Assembly: GCF_902498195.1 (NCBI RefSeq)
Contig: NZ_CABVIY010000010.1
Location: 1 to 64,000, forward strand
Source of the DNA: Pseudomonas fluorescens
GTDB lineage: Bacteria; Pseudomonadota; Gammaproteobacteria; Pseudomonadales; Pseudomonadaceae
Direction: 5' to 3'
DNA: 64,000 nt
Positions 32,988-42,855 of the stretch are shown piece by piece. Position 1 is the stretch's first letter. Each line of letters starts with the position of its first letter. Under the pieces are notes generated by a model. That model was not told the origin of the DNA and did no database searches. It was given only the letters and a program-made list of their open reading frames with translations. The translations under genes were made by a program, and so were the position numbers.

Positions 32988-35786
32988 ATGGCATTGAAAT
33001 CCCCCGCGTTTCGTAAAAAATTTCCGTTGTTGGTGACCGGCAGTTTGCTGGCCCTGCAACCTCTAGCCACTTCCTTCGTGGTCGCCGCGGAACAGTATGA
33101 CTGCTCAGTCTCTGCTTCGGGTGCCTGGGACTGTGCGCCCAAGTCGCCGGCGGCTGCATTGCCACCGCGTCCCGTCCATGAAGGCAGTGCAGTCAGCGCT
33201 ACCGGCGAGGCTGCGGCACAGGAAGGCACCAGTGAAGACACCGGTGCCAAGACCGTGCTCGTTACCGAGTCCAAGGGCCGCGGCCTGAAGTCGCGTAGCG
33301 AAGACTACAGTCACCTCGACTGGGTTCCCCGCGAGCAACTCACTGCAGCTCAATTGGCCGAAACCGGTCCTTACTGCTCTGGTTCCTATATCGAACCGAT
33401 TCGTCCTGGCATGAATGACAAGACGAGTAAAAGTGACGCGCCTACCTTTATCGGCGCGAAAGCGTCCCGCTACAAGCAGGATGAGCAAGTAGCCACCCTG
33501 GCCGGTGACGTGGTCATGCGCCAGGGCAGCATGCAGGTCGAAGCCGACGAAGCCAACCTGTACCAGGCGGAGAACCGTGGCGAACTGGCCGGCAACGTGC
33601 GCATTCGTGACAACGGTGCCCTGATCGTGGGCGACCACGCGGACGTACAGCTCGATACCGGTGAAGCCAAGGTCGATAACGCCGAATACGTGATGCACAA
33701 ATCCCGCATCCGCGGTAACGCGCTGTACGCCAAACGTGCCGAGAACGCGATCATCCGCCTCAAGGATGGTACGTACACCACGTGCGAGCCGAACAGCAAT
33801 GCCTGGCAGCTCAAGGGCAACAACATCACCTTGAACCCGGCGACCGGTTTCGGTACCGCGACCAACGTGACCTTGCGGGTCAAGGACATTCCGGTCCTGT
33901 ATACCCCGTACATCTATTTCCCGATCGACGACCGTCGCCAGTCCGGCTTCCTGCCGCCGACCATCGGCAGCGGCAGCGATACCGGCTTCCTGCTCGTAAC
34001 GCCGTATTACTTCAACCTGGCACCGAACTACGATGCCACGTTGTACCCGCGCTACATGAGCAAGCGCGGCCTGTTGATGGAAGGCGAATTCCGCTACCTG
34101 ACCCAATCCAGCGAAGGTCAGTTCGGCGCCGCCTACCTCAACGACGAGGACGACGATCGCAAGCTGCAGACCGATTACGAAAAAACCCGCTACATGTATA
34201 ACTGGCAGCACAAAGGTGGTCTCGACTCTCGCGTACTCACGCAAGTCGATTACACCAAGATCAGCGATCCTTATTACTTCCAGGATCTGCAGACTGACCA
34301 GATCGGTGTGAAAAGCGCCGACTACGTGAACCAGCAGGGCTCCGTTACCTATCGTGGCGACAGCTACACCGCCCGCGTGAACGCCCAGGCCTACCAGCTG
34401 GCGACCGTGTCGAACATCACGCCATATGACCGCCTGCCGCAGATCACCTTCGACGGTGCGCTGCCGTATCACCCAAACGGTCTGGATTTCTCCTACAACA
34501 CCGAAATCGTGCGGTTCGACCGGGACCTGAAGAACGGCAACTTCACCGATGAAGACGGTAACGTCTCCCCGCGTCTCGACACCAACGTTCAAGGCCTGGC
34601 TCGCGCCAACGGTGATCGTCTCAACGTGGCGCCCGCCGTCGCCCTGCCGCTGGAATGGACTTATGGCTTCCTGAAGCCAAAACTCAAGTACCAGTACACG
34701 CAGTACGATCTGGACCTGGACAGCATCGGTAAAGGCCAGGTTGCCGCACAAACCGCAGAACAGGACCGCCTCAACGGCACCTTCGGCAGCAGTCAGAGCC
34801 GTGGTGTGCCGATCGCCAGCATCGACAGCGGCCTGTACTTCGACCGCAATACCAACTGGTTCGGCAAGAACTACCGCCAGACCCTGGAACCACGCCTGTT
34901 CTATCTCTACGTACCCGAGAAGGACCAGGAAGACATTCCAGTGTTCGACACCAGCGAATACACCTTCAACTATGCATCGCTGTTCCGCGATAACCGCTTC
35001 TCTGGCTCTGACCGTGTCGGTGACGAGAACAAGCTGTCGCTGGGCGTGACCAGCCGCTGGATCGAAGACGACGGTTTCGAGCGTCAACGCATCAGCGTCG
35101 GCCAGGCCCTGTACTTCAAGGATCGCGAAGTCCAGTTGCCGGGTATCGATGCAAAAACCCGCGATGATGCGCACGCCAATGTGTCGCCTTATGCGCTGGA
35201 ATACGAATATCGCTGGAACCGCGATTGGCGCACCACTGCCGACTACAACTGGGACCCGGACAGCCACAGCCCTCGCTCGGGCAGCGCGATGTTCCATTAC
35301 CAGCCTGAAGACAACCCGAACAAGGTCATCAACGCCGGCTATCGCTATCGTAATGACCAGGTTCGCTACGACCAGAACACCGGTCAATGGCAGGTGGGCG
35401 GCGGCGACTATGGCGTTCCAGGCCAGCCTGGCTACGTGAAGGACTACTACAAGATCGAACAGCACGACTTCTCGGTGATCTGGCCGGTCGTGCCGCAATG
35501 GAATGTCATCAGCCGCTGGCAGTACGACTACAACCGCAACCGTACACTGGAGGCCTTCGGTGGCTTCGAGTACGACAACTGCTGCTGGAAACTGCGCCTG
35601 ATCAACCGTTACTGGGTCGATTATGAAGAGTTCAGCCAGGAAGCACCGCAAAACGAAAAAGGCGACCATGGCGTCTTCCTCCAAATTGTTCTGAAGGGAC
35701 TCGGCGGCCTCACTGGCTCCAAAGTTGAGAGTTTCCTAGACAAGGGCATTCAAGGTTATCGTGAACGTGAAGACCAAGCTTTCTGA
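32988..35786 (+). CDS. lptD: LPS-assembly outer-membrane protein LptD
   Basis: LptD is a beta-barrel that inserts lipopolysaccharide in the outer leaflet of the outer membrane, with LptE as plug. The 932-residue precursor has a signal peptide (about 1-33), an N-terminal Pseudomonas-specific linker with cysteines (YDC, WDC, YCSG), an OstA/LptA-like domain (about 145-260; TLAGDVVMRQGSMQVEADEA-type repeats), and a C-terminal barrel. A DNCCW pair near residue 864 supplies the cysteines for the interdomain disulfides. The ATG at 32988 begins the MALKSPAFRKKFP signal peptide; the open frame further upstream lacks a signal. It overlaps surA by 26 nt. Confidence 0.96.
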   Translation: MALKSPAFRKKFPLLVTGSLLALQPLATSFVVAAEQYDCSVSASGAWDCAPKSPAAALPPRPVHEGSAVSATGEAAAQEGTSEDTGAKTVLVTESKGRGLKSRSEDYSHLDWVPREQLTAAQLAETGPYCSGSYIEPIRPGMNDKTSKSDAPTFIGAKASRYKQDEQVATLAGDVVMRQGSMQVEADEANLYQAENRGELAGNVRIRDNGALIVGDHADVQLDTGEAKVDNAEYVMHKSRIRGNALYAKRAENAIIRLKDGTYTTCEPNSNAWQLKGNNITLNPATGFGTATNVTLRVKDIPVLYTPYIYFPIDDRRQSGFLPPTIGSGSDTGFLLVTPYYFNLAPNYDATLYPRYMSKRGLLMEGEFRYLTQSSEGQFGAAYLNDEDDDRKLQTDYEKTRYMYNWQHKGGLDSRVLTQVDYTKISDPYYFQDLQTDQIGVKSADYVNQQGSVTYRGDSYTARVNAQAYQLATVSNITPYDRLPQITFDGALPYHPNGLDFSYNTEIVRFDRDLKNGNFTDEDGNVSPRLDTNVQGLARANGDRLNVAPAVALPLEWTYGFLKPKLKYQYTQYDLDLDSIGKGQVAAQTAEQDRLNGTFGSSQSRGVPIASIDSGLYFDRNTNWFGKNYRQTLEPRLFYLYVPEKDQEDIPVFDTSEYTFNYASLFRDNRFSGSDRVGDENKLSLGVTSRWIEDDGFERQRISVGQALYFKDREVQLPGIDAKTRDDAHANVSPYALEYEYRWNRDWRTTADYNWDPDSHSPRSGSAMFHYQPEDNPNKVINAGYRYRNDQVRYDQNTGQWQVGGGDYGVPGQPGYVKDYYKIEQHDFSVIWPVVPQWNVISRWQYDYNRNRTLEAFGGFEYDNCCWKLRLINRYWVDYEEFSQEAPQNEKGDHGVFLQIVLKGLGGLTGSKVESFLDKGIQGYREREDQAF

Positions 35787-37083
35787 TTGTCTGCGCCCGC
35801 TGATGCTGGGCGCGCTGTTCCTGAGCACCGCGGCCAGCGCCGCGGTACAGTCCATCGATAAAGTGGTGGCCATCGTCGACAACGACGTGGTCATGCAGAG
35901 TCAACTGGACCAACGGGTTCATGAAGTTCAGCAAACCATCGCCAAACGTGGCTCGGCGGTACCGCCGGCCAGCGTGCTGGAGCAACAGGTGCTTGAGCGC
36001 CTGATCGTCGAGAACCTGCAACTGCAGATCGGCGAGCGTTCCGGTATCCGTATCACCGATGAAGAGCTGAACCAGGCTGTCGGCACTATCGCCCAGCGCA
36101 ACAACATGTCGGTTGAGCAATTCCGCGCAGCCCTGACCCGCGACGGCCTGTCTTACGACGACGCGCGTGATCAGATTCGTCGCGAAATGGTCATCAGCCG
36201 TGTGCGTCAGCGCCGTGTGGCCGAGCGCATCCAGGTGTCCGAGCAGGAAGTGAAGAACTTCCTGGCGTCTGACCTTGGCAAGATGCAGCTGTCTGAAGAG
36301 TTCCGCCTGTCCAACATCCTGATTCCTACGCCGGAAAGCGCCAATTCCGACGCGATTCAGAATGCCGCCAAGCAGGCTGACGCGGTTTACCAGCAACTCA
36401 AGCAAGGCGCTGACTTCGGTCAGTTGGCCATTGCCAAATCCGCCAGCGAAACCGCACTGGAAGGTGGTGACATGGGCTGGCGTAAAGCCGCTCAACTGCC
36501 GCCTCCGTTCGATCGCCTGCTGAGCACCATGGCCGTCGGTGATATCACCCAGCCCATGCGCACACCGGGCGGCTTCATCATCCTGAAGATCACCGACAAG
36601 CGTGGCGGTGAAGCTCAGGTGCGTGATGAAGTGCATGTACGGCACATTCTGGTCAAGCCGAGCCCGATTCGCGACGAAGCCAAGACCAAGGCGTTGGCTG
36701 AATCGCTCTATGCCCGCATTGAAGCAGGCGAAGATTTCGGCGAGCTGGCCAAGAGTTTCTCGGAAGACCCGGGCTCGGCCCTCAACGGCGGCGACCTGAA
36801 CTGGATCGACCCGAACGCACTGGTTCCGGAGTTCCGCGAAGTGATGGCCAAGACCCCGCAAGGTCAGCTGTCCAAGCCGTTCCAGACGCAATATGGCTGG
36901 CACGTGCTGGAAGTGCTCGGCCGTCGCGCCACCGACAGCACGACTCAGGCTCGCGAGCAGCAAGCCATGACCGTACTGCGCAATCGCAAGTACGACGAAG
37001 AGCTGCAAACCTGGCTGCGTCAGATCCGTGATGAAGCGTACGTAGAAATCAAACTCCCTGGCGCCGACCAGGCAGCGCAGTGA
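35761..37083 (+). CDS. surA: Periplasmic chaperone and peptidyl-prolyl isomerase SurA
   Basis: SurA guides outer-membrane proteins, LptD among them, through the periplasm. The 440-residue precursor has a signal peptide (about 1-27), an N-terminal chaperone domain (KVVAIVDNDVVMQSQLDQR), two parvulin domains (about 180-280 and 290-390; HVRHILVKPSPIRDEA starts the second), and a C-terminal helix. The start is a GTG at 35761, inside the end of lptD in another frame. A GTG two codons later is an alternative. Its stop overlaps the pdxA start by 4 nt, so lptD-surA-pdxA is tightly coupled. Confidence 0.95.
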   Translation: MNVKTKLSDCLRPLMLGALFLSTAASAAVQSIDKVVAIVDNDVVMQSQLDQRVHEVQQTIAKRGSAVPPASVLEQQVLERLIVENLQLQIGERSGIRITDEELNQAVGTIAQRNNMSVEQFRAALTRDGLSYDDARDQIRREMVISRVRQRRVAERIQVSEQEVKNFLASDLGKMQLSEEFRLSNILIPTPESANSDAIQNAAKQADAVYQQLKQGADFGQLAIAKSASETALEGGDMGWRKAAQLPPPFDRLLSTMAVGDITQPMRTPGGFIILKITDKRGGEAQVRDEVHVRHILVKPSPIRDEAKTKALAESLYARIEAGEDFGELAKSFSEDPGSALNGGDLNWIDPNALVPEFREVMAKTPQGQLSKPFQTQYGWHVLEVLGRRATDSTTQAREQQAMTVLRNRKYDEELQTWLRQIRDEAYVEIKLPGADQAAQ

Positions 37084-38069
37084 AACCTAAACGTTTCGCG
37101 CTGACACCCGGCGAACCAGCCGGCATAGGTCCCGACCTGTGCCTGCTGCTCGCCTCGCAAGCCCAGCCACACCCCCTGATAGCGATTACCAGTCGCGACC
37201 TGCTCCTTGAGCGGGCCGCGCAACTGGGGGTGGCTGTCGACTTGCTGGCGGTCACACCGGATAACTGGCCGGACGCGCCCGCGCCCGCCAATAGCCTGTA
37301 TGTCTGGGATACACCGCTGAACGCCAGGGTCGTTGCCGGGCAACTGGACAAGGCCAATGCCGCTTTCGTTCTGGAAACCCTGACCCGAGCCGGCCAGGGC
37401 TGCCTGGACGGGCATTTCGCCGGCATGATCACCGCCCCGGTGCACAAGGGCGTGATCAACGAATCCGGCATCGCCTTTTCCGGGCATACGGAATTCCTCG
37501 CCGACCTTACCCATACCATGCAAGTGGTCATGATGCTTGCCACTCGCGGATTGCGCGTGGCACTGGTGACTACCCACCTGCCCCTGCGCGAGATTGCCGA
37601 TGCGATCACGCCGGAGCGCCTGGAGCGGGTTACCCGAATCCTGCACACAGACCTGCAAGAAAAATTCGGCATTGCCCAGCCACGCATCCTGGTCTGCGGG
37701 CTCAATCCCCACGCCGGTGAAGGCGGACACCTGGGCCATGAAGAAATCGATATCATCGAACCCACATTAGAGCGCCTGCGCGGCGAAGGCATGGACCTGC
37801 GTGGCCCCCTGCCCGCCGACACGCTGTTTACCCCCAAATATCTGGAGCACTGCGACGCAGTGCTGGCGATGTACCACGACCAGGGCTTGCCTGTGCTGAA
37901 ATACAAAGGTTTCGGCGCGGCAGTCAACGTGACACTGGGCTTGCCGATCATCCGCACTTCGGTCGACCACGGCACCGCCCTGGATCTGGCCGGCAGCGGC
38001 AAAATCGACACCGGCAGCCTGCAAGTCGCCCTGGAAACCGCCTATCAGATGGCCGAGACCCGTTTATGA
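37080..38069 (+). CDS. pdxA: 4-Hydroxythreonine-4-phosphate dehydrogenase
   Basis: PdxA oxidises 4-phosphohydroxy-threonine in the synthesis of pyridoxal phosphate (DXP-dependent route). The 329-residue protein has the family start LTPGEPAGIGPDL, the metal-binding histidines in SGHTEFLA-type and CGLNPHAGEGG segments, and YHDQGLPVLK. GTG at 37080 overlaps the surA stop (GTGA). It also overlaps ksgA by 4 nt, as in the E. coli surA-pdxA-ksgA order. Confidence 0.96.
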   Translation: MKPKRFALTPGEPAGIGPDLCLLLASQAQPHPLIAITSRDLLLERAAQLGVAVDLLAVTPDNWPDAPAPANSLYVWDTPLNARVVAGQLDKANAAFVLETLTRAGQGCLDGHFAGMITAPVHKGVINESGIAFSGHTEFLADLTHTMQVVMMLATRGLRVALVTTHLPLREIADAITPERLERVTRILHTDLQEKFGIAQPRILVCGLNPHAGEGGHLGHEEIDIIEPTLERLRGEGMDLRGPLPADTLFTPKYLEHCDAVLAMYHDQGLPVLKYKGFGAAVNVTLGLPIIRTSVDHGTALDLAGSGKIDTGSLQVALETAYQMAETRL

Positions 38070-38884
38070 CCGAGCAATACCAACACAAGGCGCGCAAACG
38101 CTTTGGCCAGAACTTCCTGCACGATGCCGGCGTTATCGACCGCATCCTGCGCTCCATCCACGCCAAACCCGAAGACCGGATGCTGGAAATCGGCCCGGGC
38201 CAGGGTGCGCTGACCAAGGGCCTGCTCGGCAGTGGCGCCCAGCTGGACGTGGTCGAGCTGGACAAAGACCTGATTCCGATCCTCAACCAGCAGTTCGCCG
38301 ACAAGAGCAACTTCAACCTGCATCAGGGTGATGCGCTGAAGTTCGACTTCAATAGCCTGAACGCTGCGCCCAACAGCCTGCGCGTGGTCGGCAACCTGCC
38401 CTACAACATCTCTACACCGCTGATTTTCCACCTGCTGCACAACGCCCACCTGATTCGCGACATGCATTTCATGCTGCAGAAAGAAGTGGTTGAGCGCCTG
38501 GCGGCAGGGCCTGGTGGTGGTGACTGGGGCCGTTTGTCGATCATGGTTCAGTACCACTGCCGCGTCGATCATCTGTTCAACGTCGGCCCGGGCGCGTTCA
38601 ACCCGCCGCCGAAAGTCGACTCGGCCATCGTGCGCCTGGTGCCCCACGCGGTACTGCCTCACCCGGCCAAGGACCACCGACTGCTGGAGCGCGTCGTGCG
38701 CGAAGCCTTCAACCAGCGGCGCAAGACGTTACGCAACACCCTCAAGCTGCTGCTGAGCAACGCCGAAATCGAAGCCGCCGGCGTCGACGGCAGCCTACGT
38801 CCCGAGCAGCTCGACCTGGCAGCCTTTGTGCGCCTCGCTGACAAGCTCAGCGAACAATCCCTACAAAAACCTGCGGACGCCTGA
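38066..38884 (+). CDS. rsmA: 16S rRNA (adenine1518-N6/adenine1519-N6)-dimethyltransferase
   Basis: RsmA (KsgA) methylates two adenines in the 3' end hairpin of 16S rRNA during 30S maturation. The 272-residue protein has the SAM-binding motif EIGPGQGALT and the target-base motif NLPYN. RKRFGQNFLHD at the start is typical. The ATG overlaps the pdxA stop. It ends 123 nt before apaG, so the last two genes may have their own promoter too. Loss of this enzyme gives kasugamycin resistance in other bacteria. Confidence 0.97.
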   Translation: MTEQYQHKARKRFGQNFLHDAGVIDRILRSIHAKPEDRMLEIGPGQGALTKGLLGSGAQLDVVELDKDLIPILNQQFADKSNFNLHQGDALKFDFNSLNAAPNSLRVVGNLPYNISTPLIFHLLHNAHLIRDMHFMLQKEVVERLAAGPGGGDWGRLSIMVQYHCRVDHLFNVGPGAFNPPPKVDSAIVRLVPHAVLPHPAKDHRLLERVVREAFNQRRKTLRNTLKLLLSNAEIEAAGVDGSLRPEQLDLAAFVRLADKLSEQSLQKPADA

Positions 38885-39007
38885 CAGGCCTGATGCGTTA
38901 TCGGGTAGGACACCAGCGCCCATGTCTGGTTTACTACCCGGTACTTGGCCTAGACTGAGTTCCATCAGCTACGCCCCGCGTCCCGCTTCGTTTTTAAGGC
39001 CTCTTGC

Positions 39008-39388
39008 ATGTCCGATCCTCGTTATCAGGTCGACGTCAGCGTCGTCACCCGCTATCTGGCAGAACAATCGCAACCCGATCAAGACCGCTTTGCCTTCGCC
39101 TACACCATCACCGTGCAAAATAATGGCCTGATACCCGCCAAGCTGTTGTCACGACACTGGGTCATCACCGATGGCGACGGGCATGTCGAAGAGGTTCGTG
39201 GGGCGGGCGTGGTTGGCCAGCAACCCTTGATCGAGGCTGGCAAGAGTCACACCTATAGCAGCGGCACAGTCATGACCACCAAGGTGGGGACCATGCAAGG
39301 CAGCTATCAGATGATCGCCGACGACGGAAAACATTTCGATGCCATCATCGCGCCGTTCCGTCTGGCGGTGCCCGGAGCCCTGCACTAA
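39008..39388 (+). CDS. apaG: ApaG/CorD protein
   Basis: ApaG is a small immunoglobulin-like fold protein of unclear function (126 residues), tied by genetics to Co2+ resistance and Mg2+ homeostasis. The family pattern FAYTITVQNNG, LLSRHWVITD, GEGVVGxQP (here GAGVVGQQP) and GTMQGSYQM is clear. Its stop overlaps the apaH start by 1 nt (TAATG), which is the common apaG-apaH coupling. Confidence 0.95.
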   Translation: MSDPRYQVDVSVVTRYLAEQSQPDQDRFAFAYTITVQNNGLIPAKLLSRHWVITDGDGHVEEVRGAGVVGQQPLIEAGKSHTYSSGTVMTTKVGTMQGSYQMIADDGKHFDAIIAPFRLAVPGALH

Positions 39389-40272
39389 TGACGACGTATG
39401 CCGTCGGCGATCTGCAGGGTTGCCTGCAAGCCCTGCAATGCCTGCTCAAGCAAGTGGCGTTCGATCCGGTGAAGGACCGCCTGTGGCTGGTCGGCGATCT
39501 GGTCAACCGTGGTCCGCAATCGCTCGATACCTTGCGTTTTCTCTATAGCATCCGCGAATCGCTGGTTGTCGTACTTGGCAATCACGACCTGCACTTGCTG
39601 GCCGCCGGACAGAACATCGAACGCCTGAAGAAAGCCGACACCCTGCGCGAGATCATCGAAGCACCGGATCGCGCCGAGTTGCTGGAATGGCTGCGACAGC
39701 AAAAACTCATGCATTACGACGAGCAACGTAATGTCGCCCTGGTCCATGCCGGCATTCCGCCACAGTGGTCGCTGCGCAAAGCCCTGAAGTGCGCCGCCGA
39801 GGTCGAGGCAGCCCTGCGCGATGACAACCTGTTTGCGCCCTACCTCGACGGCATGTACGGCAACGATCCGGCCAAATGGGACAGCGACCTCAAAGGCGTG
39901 ACTCGCTTGCGGGTGATCACCAACTATTTCACCCGGATGCGTTTCTGTACCGCCGAAGGCAAGCTTGATCTCAAGAGCAAGGAAGGCCTGGACAGTGCGC
40001 CACCGGGTTACAAGCCCTGGTTCCAGCACAAGGACCGCAAGACCAAGGGCCTGAAGATCATCTTTGGCCACTGGGCAGCACTGGAAGGCAAAGTGCTTGA
40101 GCCGGGTATTTCGGCCCTCGATACCGGCTGCGTCTGGGGCGGCGCCCTGACCCTGATGAATGTCGACACCTTCGAGCGCGTGTCCTGCCAATGCGATGAG
40201 CACGGCCATGCCGTCCAGCCACCAGTCGCCCCACGAATTTCCGAACCATCGTCAGTCAGCGCCCCGCGCTAG
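39388..40272 (+). CDS. apaH: Bis(5'-nucleosyl)-tetraphosphatase, symmetrical
   Basis: ApaH cleaves Ap4A to two ADP and removes Np4 caps from RNA. The 294-residue calcineurin-type phosphatase has the metal motifs GDLQG, GDLVNRGP and GNHDLHL, plus HAGIPPQW. The C-terminal tail of about 20 residues (APRISEPSSVSAPR end) is low-complexity. It is coupled to apaG, and glpE begins 33 nt after it. Confidence 0.96.
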   Translation: MTTYAVGDLQGCLQALQCLLKQVAFDPVKDRLWLVGDLVNRGPQSLDTLRFLYSIRESLVVVLGNHDLHLLAAGQNIERLKKADTLREIIEAPDRAELLEWLRQQKLMHYDEQRNVALVHAGIPPQWSLRKALKCAAEVEAALRDDNLFAPYLDGMYGNDPAKWDSDLKGVTRLRVITNYFTRMRFCTAEGKLDLKSKEGLDSAPPGYKPWFQHKDRKTKGLKIIFGHWAALEGKVLEPGISALDTGCVWGGALTLMNVDTFERVSCQCDEHGHAVQPPVAPRISEPSSVSAPR

Positions 40273-40305
40273 ACTGCGCTTTCAGCCGAGCCACAGGAGC
40301 CCGCC

Positions 40306-40635
40306 ATGAGCGAATTCAAACGCATTCCCCCGGAACAGGCACATGCCTTGCGCGAACAAGGCGCCGTCGTGGTCGATATCCGCGACCCGGCCACCTACGC
40401 CGCCCTGCACATCAGCGGTTCGACGCATCTGGACAACCATTCGATCTCTGACTTCATCCGCGCTGCCGACCTTGACGCACCGATCGTGGTGGTCTGCTAC
40501 CACGGCAACTCCAGCCAGAGCGCCGCCGCCTACCTGATCAGCCAAGGCTTCTCCGACGTCTACAGCCTGGATGGCGGTTTTGAATTGTGGCGTACGACTT
40601 TTCCTTCAGAAACAGCGCAAGGCACCTCCGAATAA
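40306..40635 (+). CDS. glpE: Single-domain rhodanese GlpE
   Basis: This is a thiosulfate sulfurtransferase of 109 residues. The active-site cysteine lies in VVCYHGNSSQ, matching the GlpE loop, and RDPATYAALHI is the family's N-terminal motif. It transfers sulfur from thiosulfate to cyanide or thioredoxin in vitro; the cellular acceptor is unknown. In Pseudomonas it follows apaH and is not linked to glp genes. Confidence 0.92.
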   Translation: MSEFKRIPPEQAHALREQGAVVVDIRDPATYAALHISGSTHLDNHSISDFIRAADLDAPIVVVCYHGNSSQSAAAYLISQGFSDVYSLDGGFELWRTTFPSETAQGTSE

Positions 40636-40742
40636 TATTTTTGTAACGCGCAACCCCCCGAGTTGCGCGGGCTAGCGCGGTGGCAGACGAACGGTCTGCC
40701 ACAACTAATTGCGTATCTCGCCTTTACCTCCCGAATTCCCAA

Positions 40743-40752
40743 CTATCCTTAA
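40743..40752 (+). promoter_or_regulatory. Candidate sigma-S-type -10 box for the prkA cluster
   Basis: CTATCCTTAA differs at one base from the extended stationary-phase -10 consensus CTATACTTAA. It lies about 180 nt before prkA, whose E. coli counterpart yeaG is RpoS-dependent. The 40636-40932 gap also has two hairpins (40648-40670 and 40680-40700) and no gene. Confidence 0.45.
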
Positions 40753-40932
40753 GCGCAGGCCATCCAAAACAGGGGAGAGCCGGTACACCGGCGCGCGGAT
40801 CATCGGGAGTAGCTTTCGCAGCAGTGAGCTTCGAAAGAGTTCTGGGGGGTAAACAGCGACTGCCTGTTCGGTTGCTGCCAGCATCGACTGAGTGATCCGG
40901 CGTCGGCTCCACGTATCGAGCGAGGTGACGTC

Positions 40933-42855
40933 ATGAGTATCTTTAGCCACTTCCAACAACGTTTCGAGTCCACACGCCAGGAAGAACTCTCGCTGCAAGA
41001 GTACCTGGAACTGTGCAAACAGGACCGTAGCGCCTACGTTTCCGCCGCCGAGCGTTTGCTCCTGGCCATCGGTGAACCGGAGCTGCTCGACACCTCGACC
41101 AACTCGAGGCTGTCGCGAATCTTCTCCAACAAGGTCATCCGCCGCTATCCGGCCTTTGAAGACTTCCACGGGATGGAAGAATGCATCGACCAGATCGTGT
41201 CGTATTTCCGTCATGCGGCCCAGGGTCTGGAAGAGAAGAAACAGATCCTCTACCTGCTCGGCCCCGTCGGGGGTGGTAAATCGTCCCTGGCCGAAAAACT
41301 CAAGCAACTGATGGAAAGAGTGCCCTTTTACGCAATCAAGGGTTCGCCGGTCTTCGAATCGCCCCTGGGTCTGTTCAACGCCACCGAAGATGGCGCGATC
41401 CTCGAAGAAGATTTCGGTATTCCACGGCGCTACCTCAATACCATCATGTCGCCCTGGGCGACCAAGCGCCTCGCTGAATTCGGTGGCGACATCAGCCAGT
41501 TCCGCGTGGTGAAACTTTACCCGTCGATCCTCAACCAGATCGCCGTGGCCAAAACCGAACCGGGCGATGAAAACAACCAGGACATCTCGGCACTGGTGGG
41601 CAAGGTCGATATTCGCAAACTGGAAGAATTCCCGCAGAACGACGCCGACGCCTACAGCTACTCGGGTGCACTGTGCCGGGCCAACCAGGGCCTGATGGAA
41701 TTCGTCGAAATGTTCAAGGCGCCGATCAAGGTGCTGCACCCACTGCTGACCGCTACCCAGGAAGGCAACTACAACAGTACCGAAGGCCTGGGGGCGATCC
41801 CGTTCACCGGTATCCTGCTGGCCCACTCCAACGAATCGGAATGGCATACCTTCCGCAACAACAAGAACAACGAAGCGTTTATCGACCGGATCTACATCGT
41901 CAAAGTGCCGTACTGCCTACGGGTCAGCGACGAAGTGAAGATCTACGACAAACTGCTGTTCAACAGCTCACTGGCCAAGGCCCATTGCGCACCTGACACC
42001 TTGAAAATGCTTGCCCAGTTCACCGTACTCTCTCGCCTGAAAGAGCCGGAAAACTCGAACATCTACTCCAAGATGCGCGTGTACGACGGCGAAAACCTCA
42101 AGGACACCGATCCTAAGGCCAAGTCGATCCAGGAATACCGTGACAATGCCGGAGTCGACGAAGGCATGAATGGTCTGTCGACCCGCTTCGCGTTCAAGAT
42201 CCTGTCGAAGGTTTTCAACTTCGACCCGCACGAAATCGCCGCCAACCCGGTGCACCTGCTCTACGTGCTGGAACAACAGATCGAACAGGAACAATTCCAG
42301 GCTGAGACCCGCGAACGCTACTTGCGCTTCCTCAAGGAGTACCTGGCACCGCGTTATATCGAATTCATCGGCAAGGAGATCCAGACCGCCTACCTCGAGT
42401 CTTACAGCGAATATGGCCAGAACATCTTCGATCGGTATGTGCTGTACGCCGACTTCTGGATCCAGGACCAGGAATACCGCGACCCGGAAACCGGCGAAAT
42501 CCTCAATCGCGTGGCACTGAACGAGGAGCTGGAAAAAATCGAAAAACCGGCCGGTATCAGCAATCCGAAGGATTTCCGCAACGAAATCGTCAACTTCGTT
42601 CTGCGCGCCCGTGCCAACAACAACGGCAAGAACCCGACCTGGCTCAGCTACGAAAAACTGCGGGTGGTTATCGAGAAGAAAATGTTCTCCAACACCGAAG
42701 ACCTGCTGCCGGTCATCAGCTTCAACGCCAAGGCCAGCAAAGAAGACCAGCAAAAACACAACGACTTCGTCACACGGATGGTCGAGCGGGGTTACACCGA
42801 CAAACAGGTACGGCTGCTCTCCGAGTGGTACCTGCGGGTCAGAAAATCACAATAA
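40933..42855 (+). CDS. prkA: PrkA-family serine protein kinase (YeaG)
   Basis: This is a cytoplasmic protein of 640 residues. The N-terminal PrkA AAA-like domain carries the Walker A motif LGPVGGGKSSLAEKL (about 112-126), and the C-terminal part is the PrkA kinase-like domain. In E. coli, YeaG works with YeaH in nitrogen starvation and stationary-phase survival; Bacillus PrkA has reported kinase and protease activities. The ATG at 40933 follows GAGGTGA. It is the first of three genes, prkA-yeaH-ycgB, kept together across proteobacteria. Confidence 0.93.
   Translation: MSIFSHFQQRFESTRQEELSLQEYLELCKQDRSAYVSAAERLLLAIGEPELLDTSTNSRLSRIFSNKVIRRYPAFEDFHGMEECIDQIVSYFRHAAQGLEEKKQILYLLGPVGGGKSSLAEKLKQLMERVPFYAIKGSPVFESPLGLFNATEDGAILEEDFGIPRRYLNTIMSPWATKRLAEFGGDISQFRVVKLYPSILNQIAVAKTEPGDENNQDISALVGKVDIRKLEEFPQNDADAYSYSGALCRANQGLMEFVEMFKAPIKVLHPLLTATQEGNYNSTEGLGAIPFTGILLAHSNESEWHTFRNNKNNEAFIDRIYIVKVPYCLRVSDEVKIYDKLLFNSSLAKAHCAPDTLKMLAQFTVLSRLKEPENSNIYSKMRVYDGENLKDTDPKAKSIQEYRDNAGVDEGMNGLSTRFAFKILSKVFNFDPHEIAANPVHLLYVLEQQIEQEQFQAETRERYLRFLKEYLAPRYIEFIGKEIQTAYLESYSEYGQNIFDRYVLYADFWIQDQEYRDPETGEILNRVALNEELEKIEKPAGISNPKDFRNEIVNFVLRARANNNGKNPTWLSYEKLRVVIEKKMFSNTEDLLPVISFNAKASKEDQQKHNDFVTRMVERGYTDKQVRLLSEWYLRVRKSQ

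Noticed and set aside
33105..35684. 859-codon open frame on the minus strand opposite lptD
   Set aside because: It is an antisense shadow of a GC-rich gene. lptD on the plus strand has a signal peptide, OstA domain and barrel, while the antisense translation is Val/Ala/Gly-rich with no recognisable motif.
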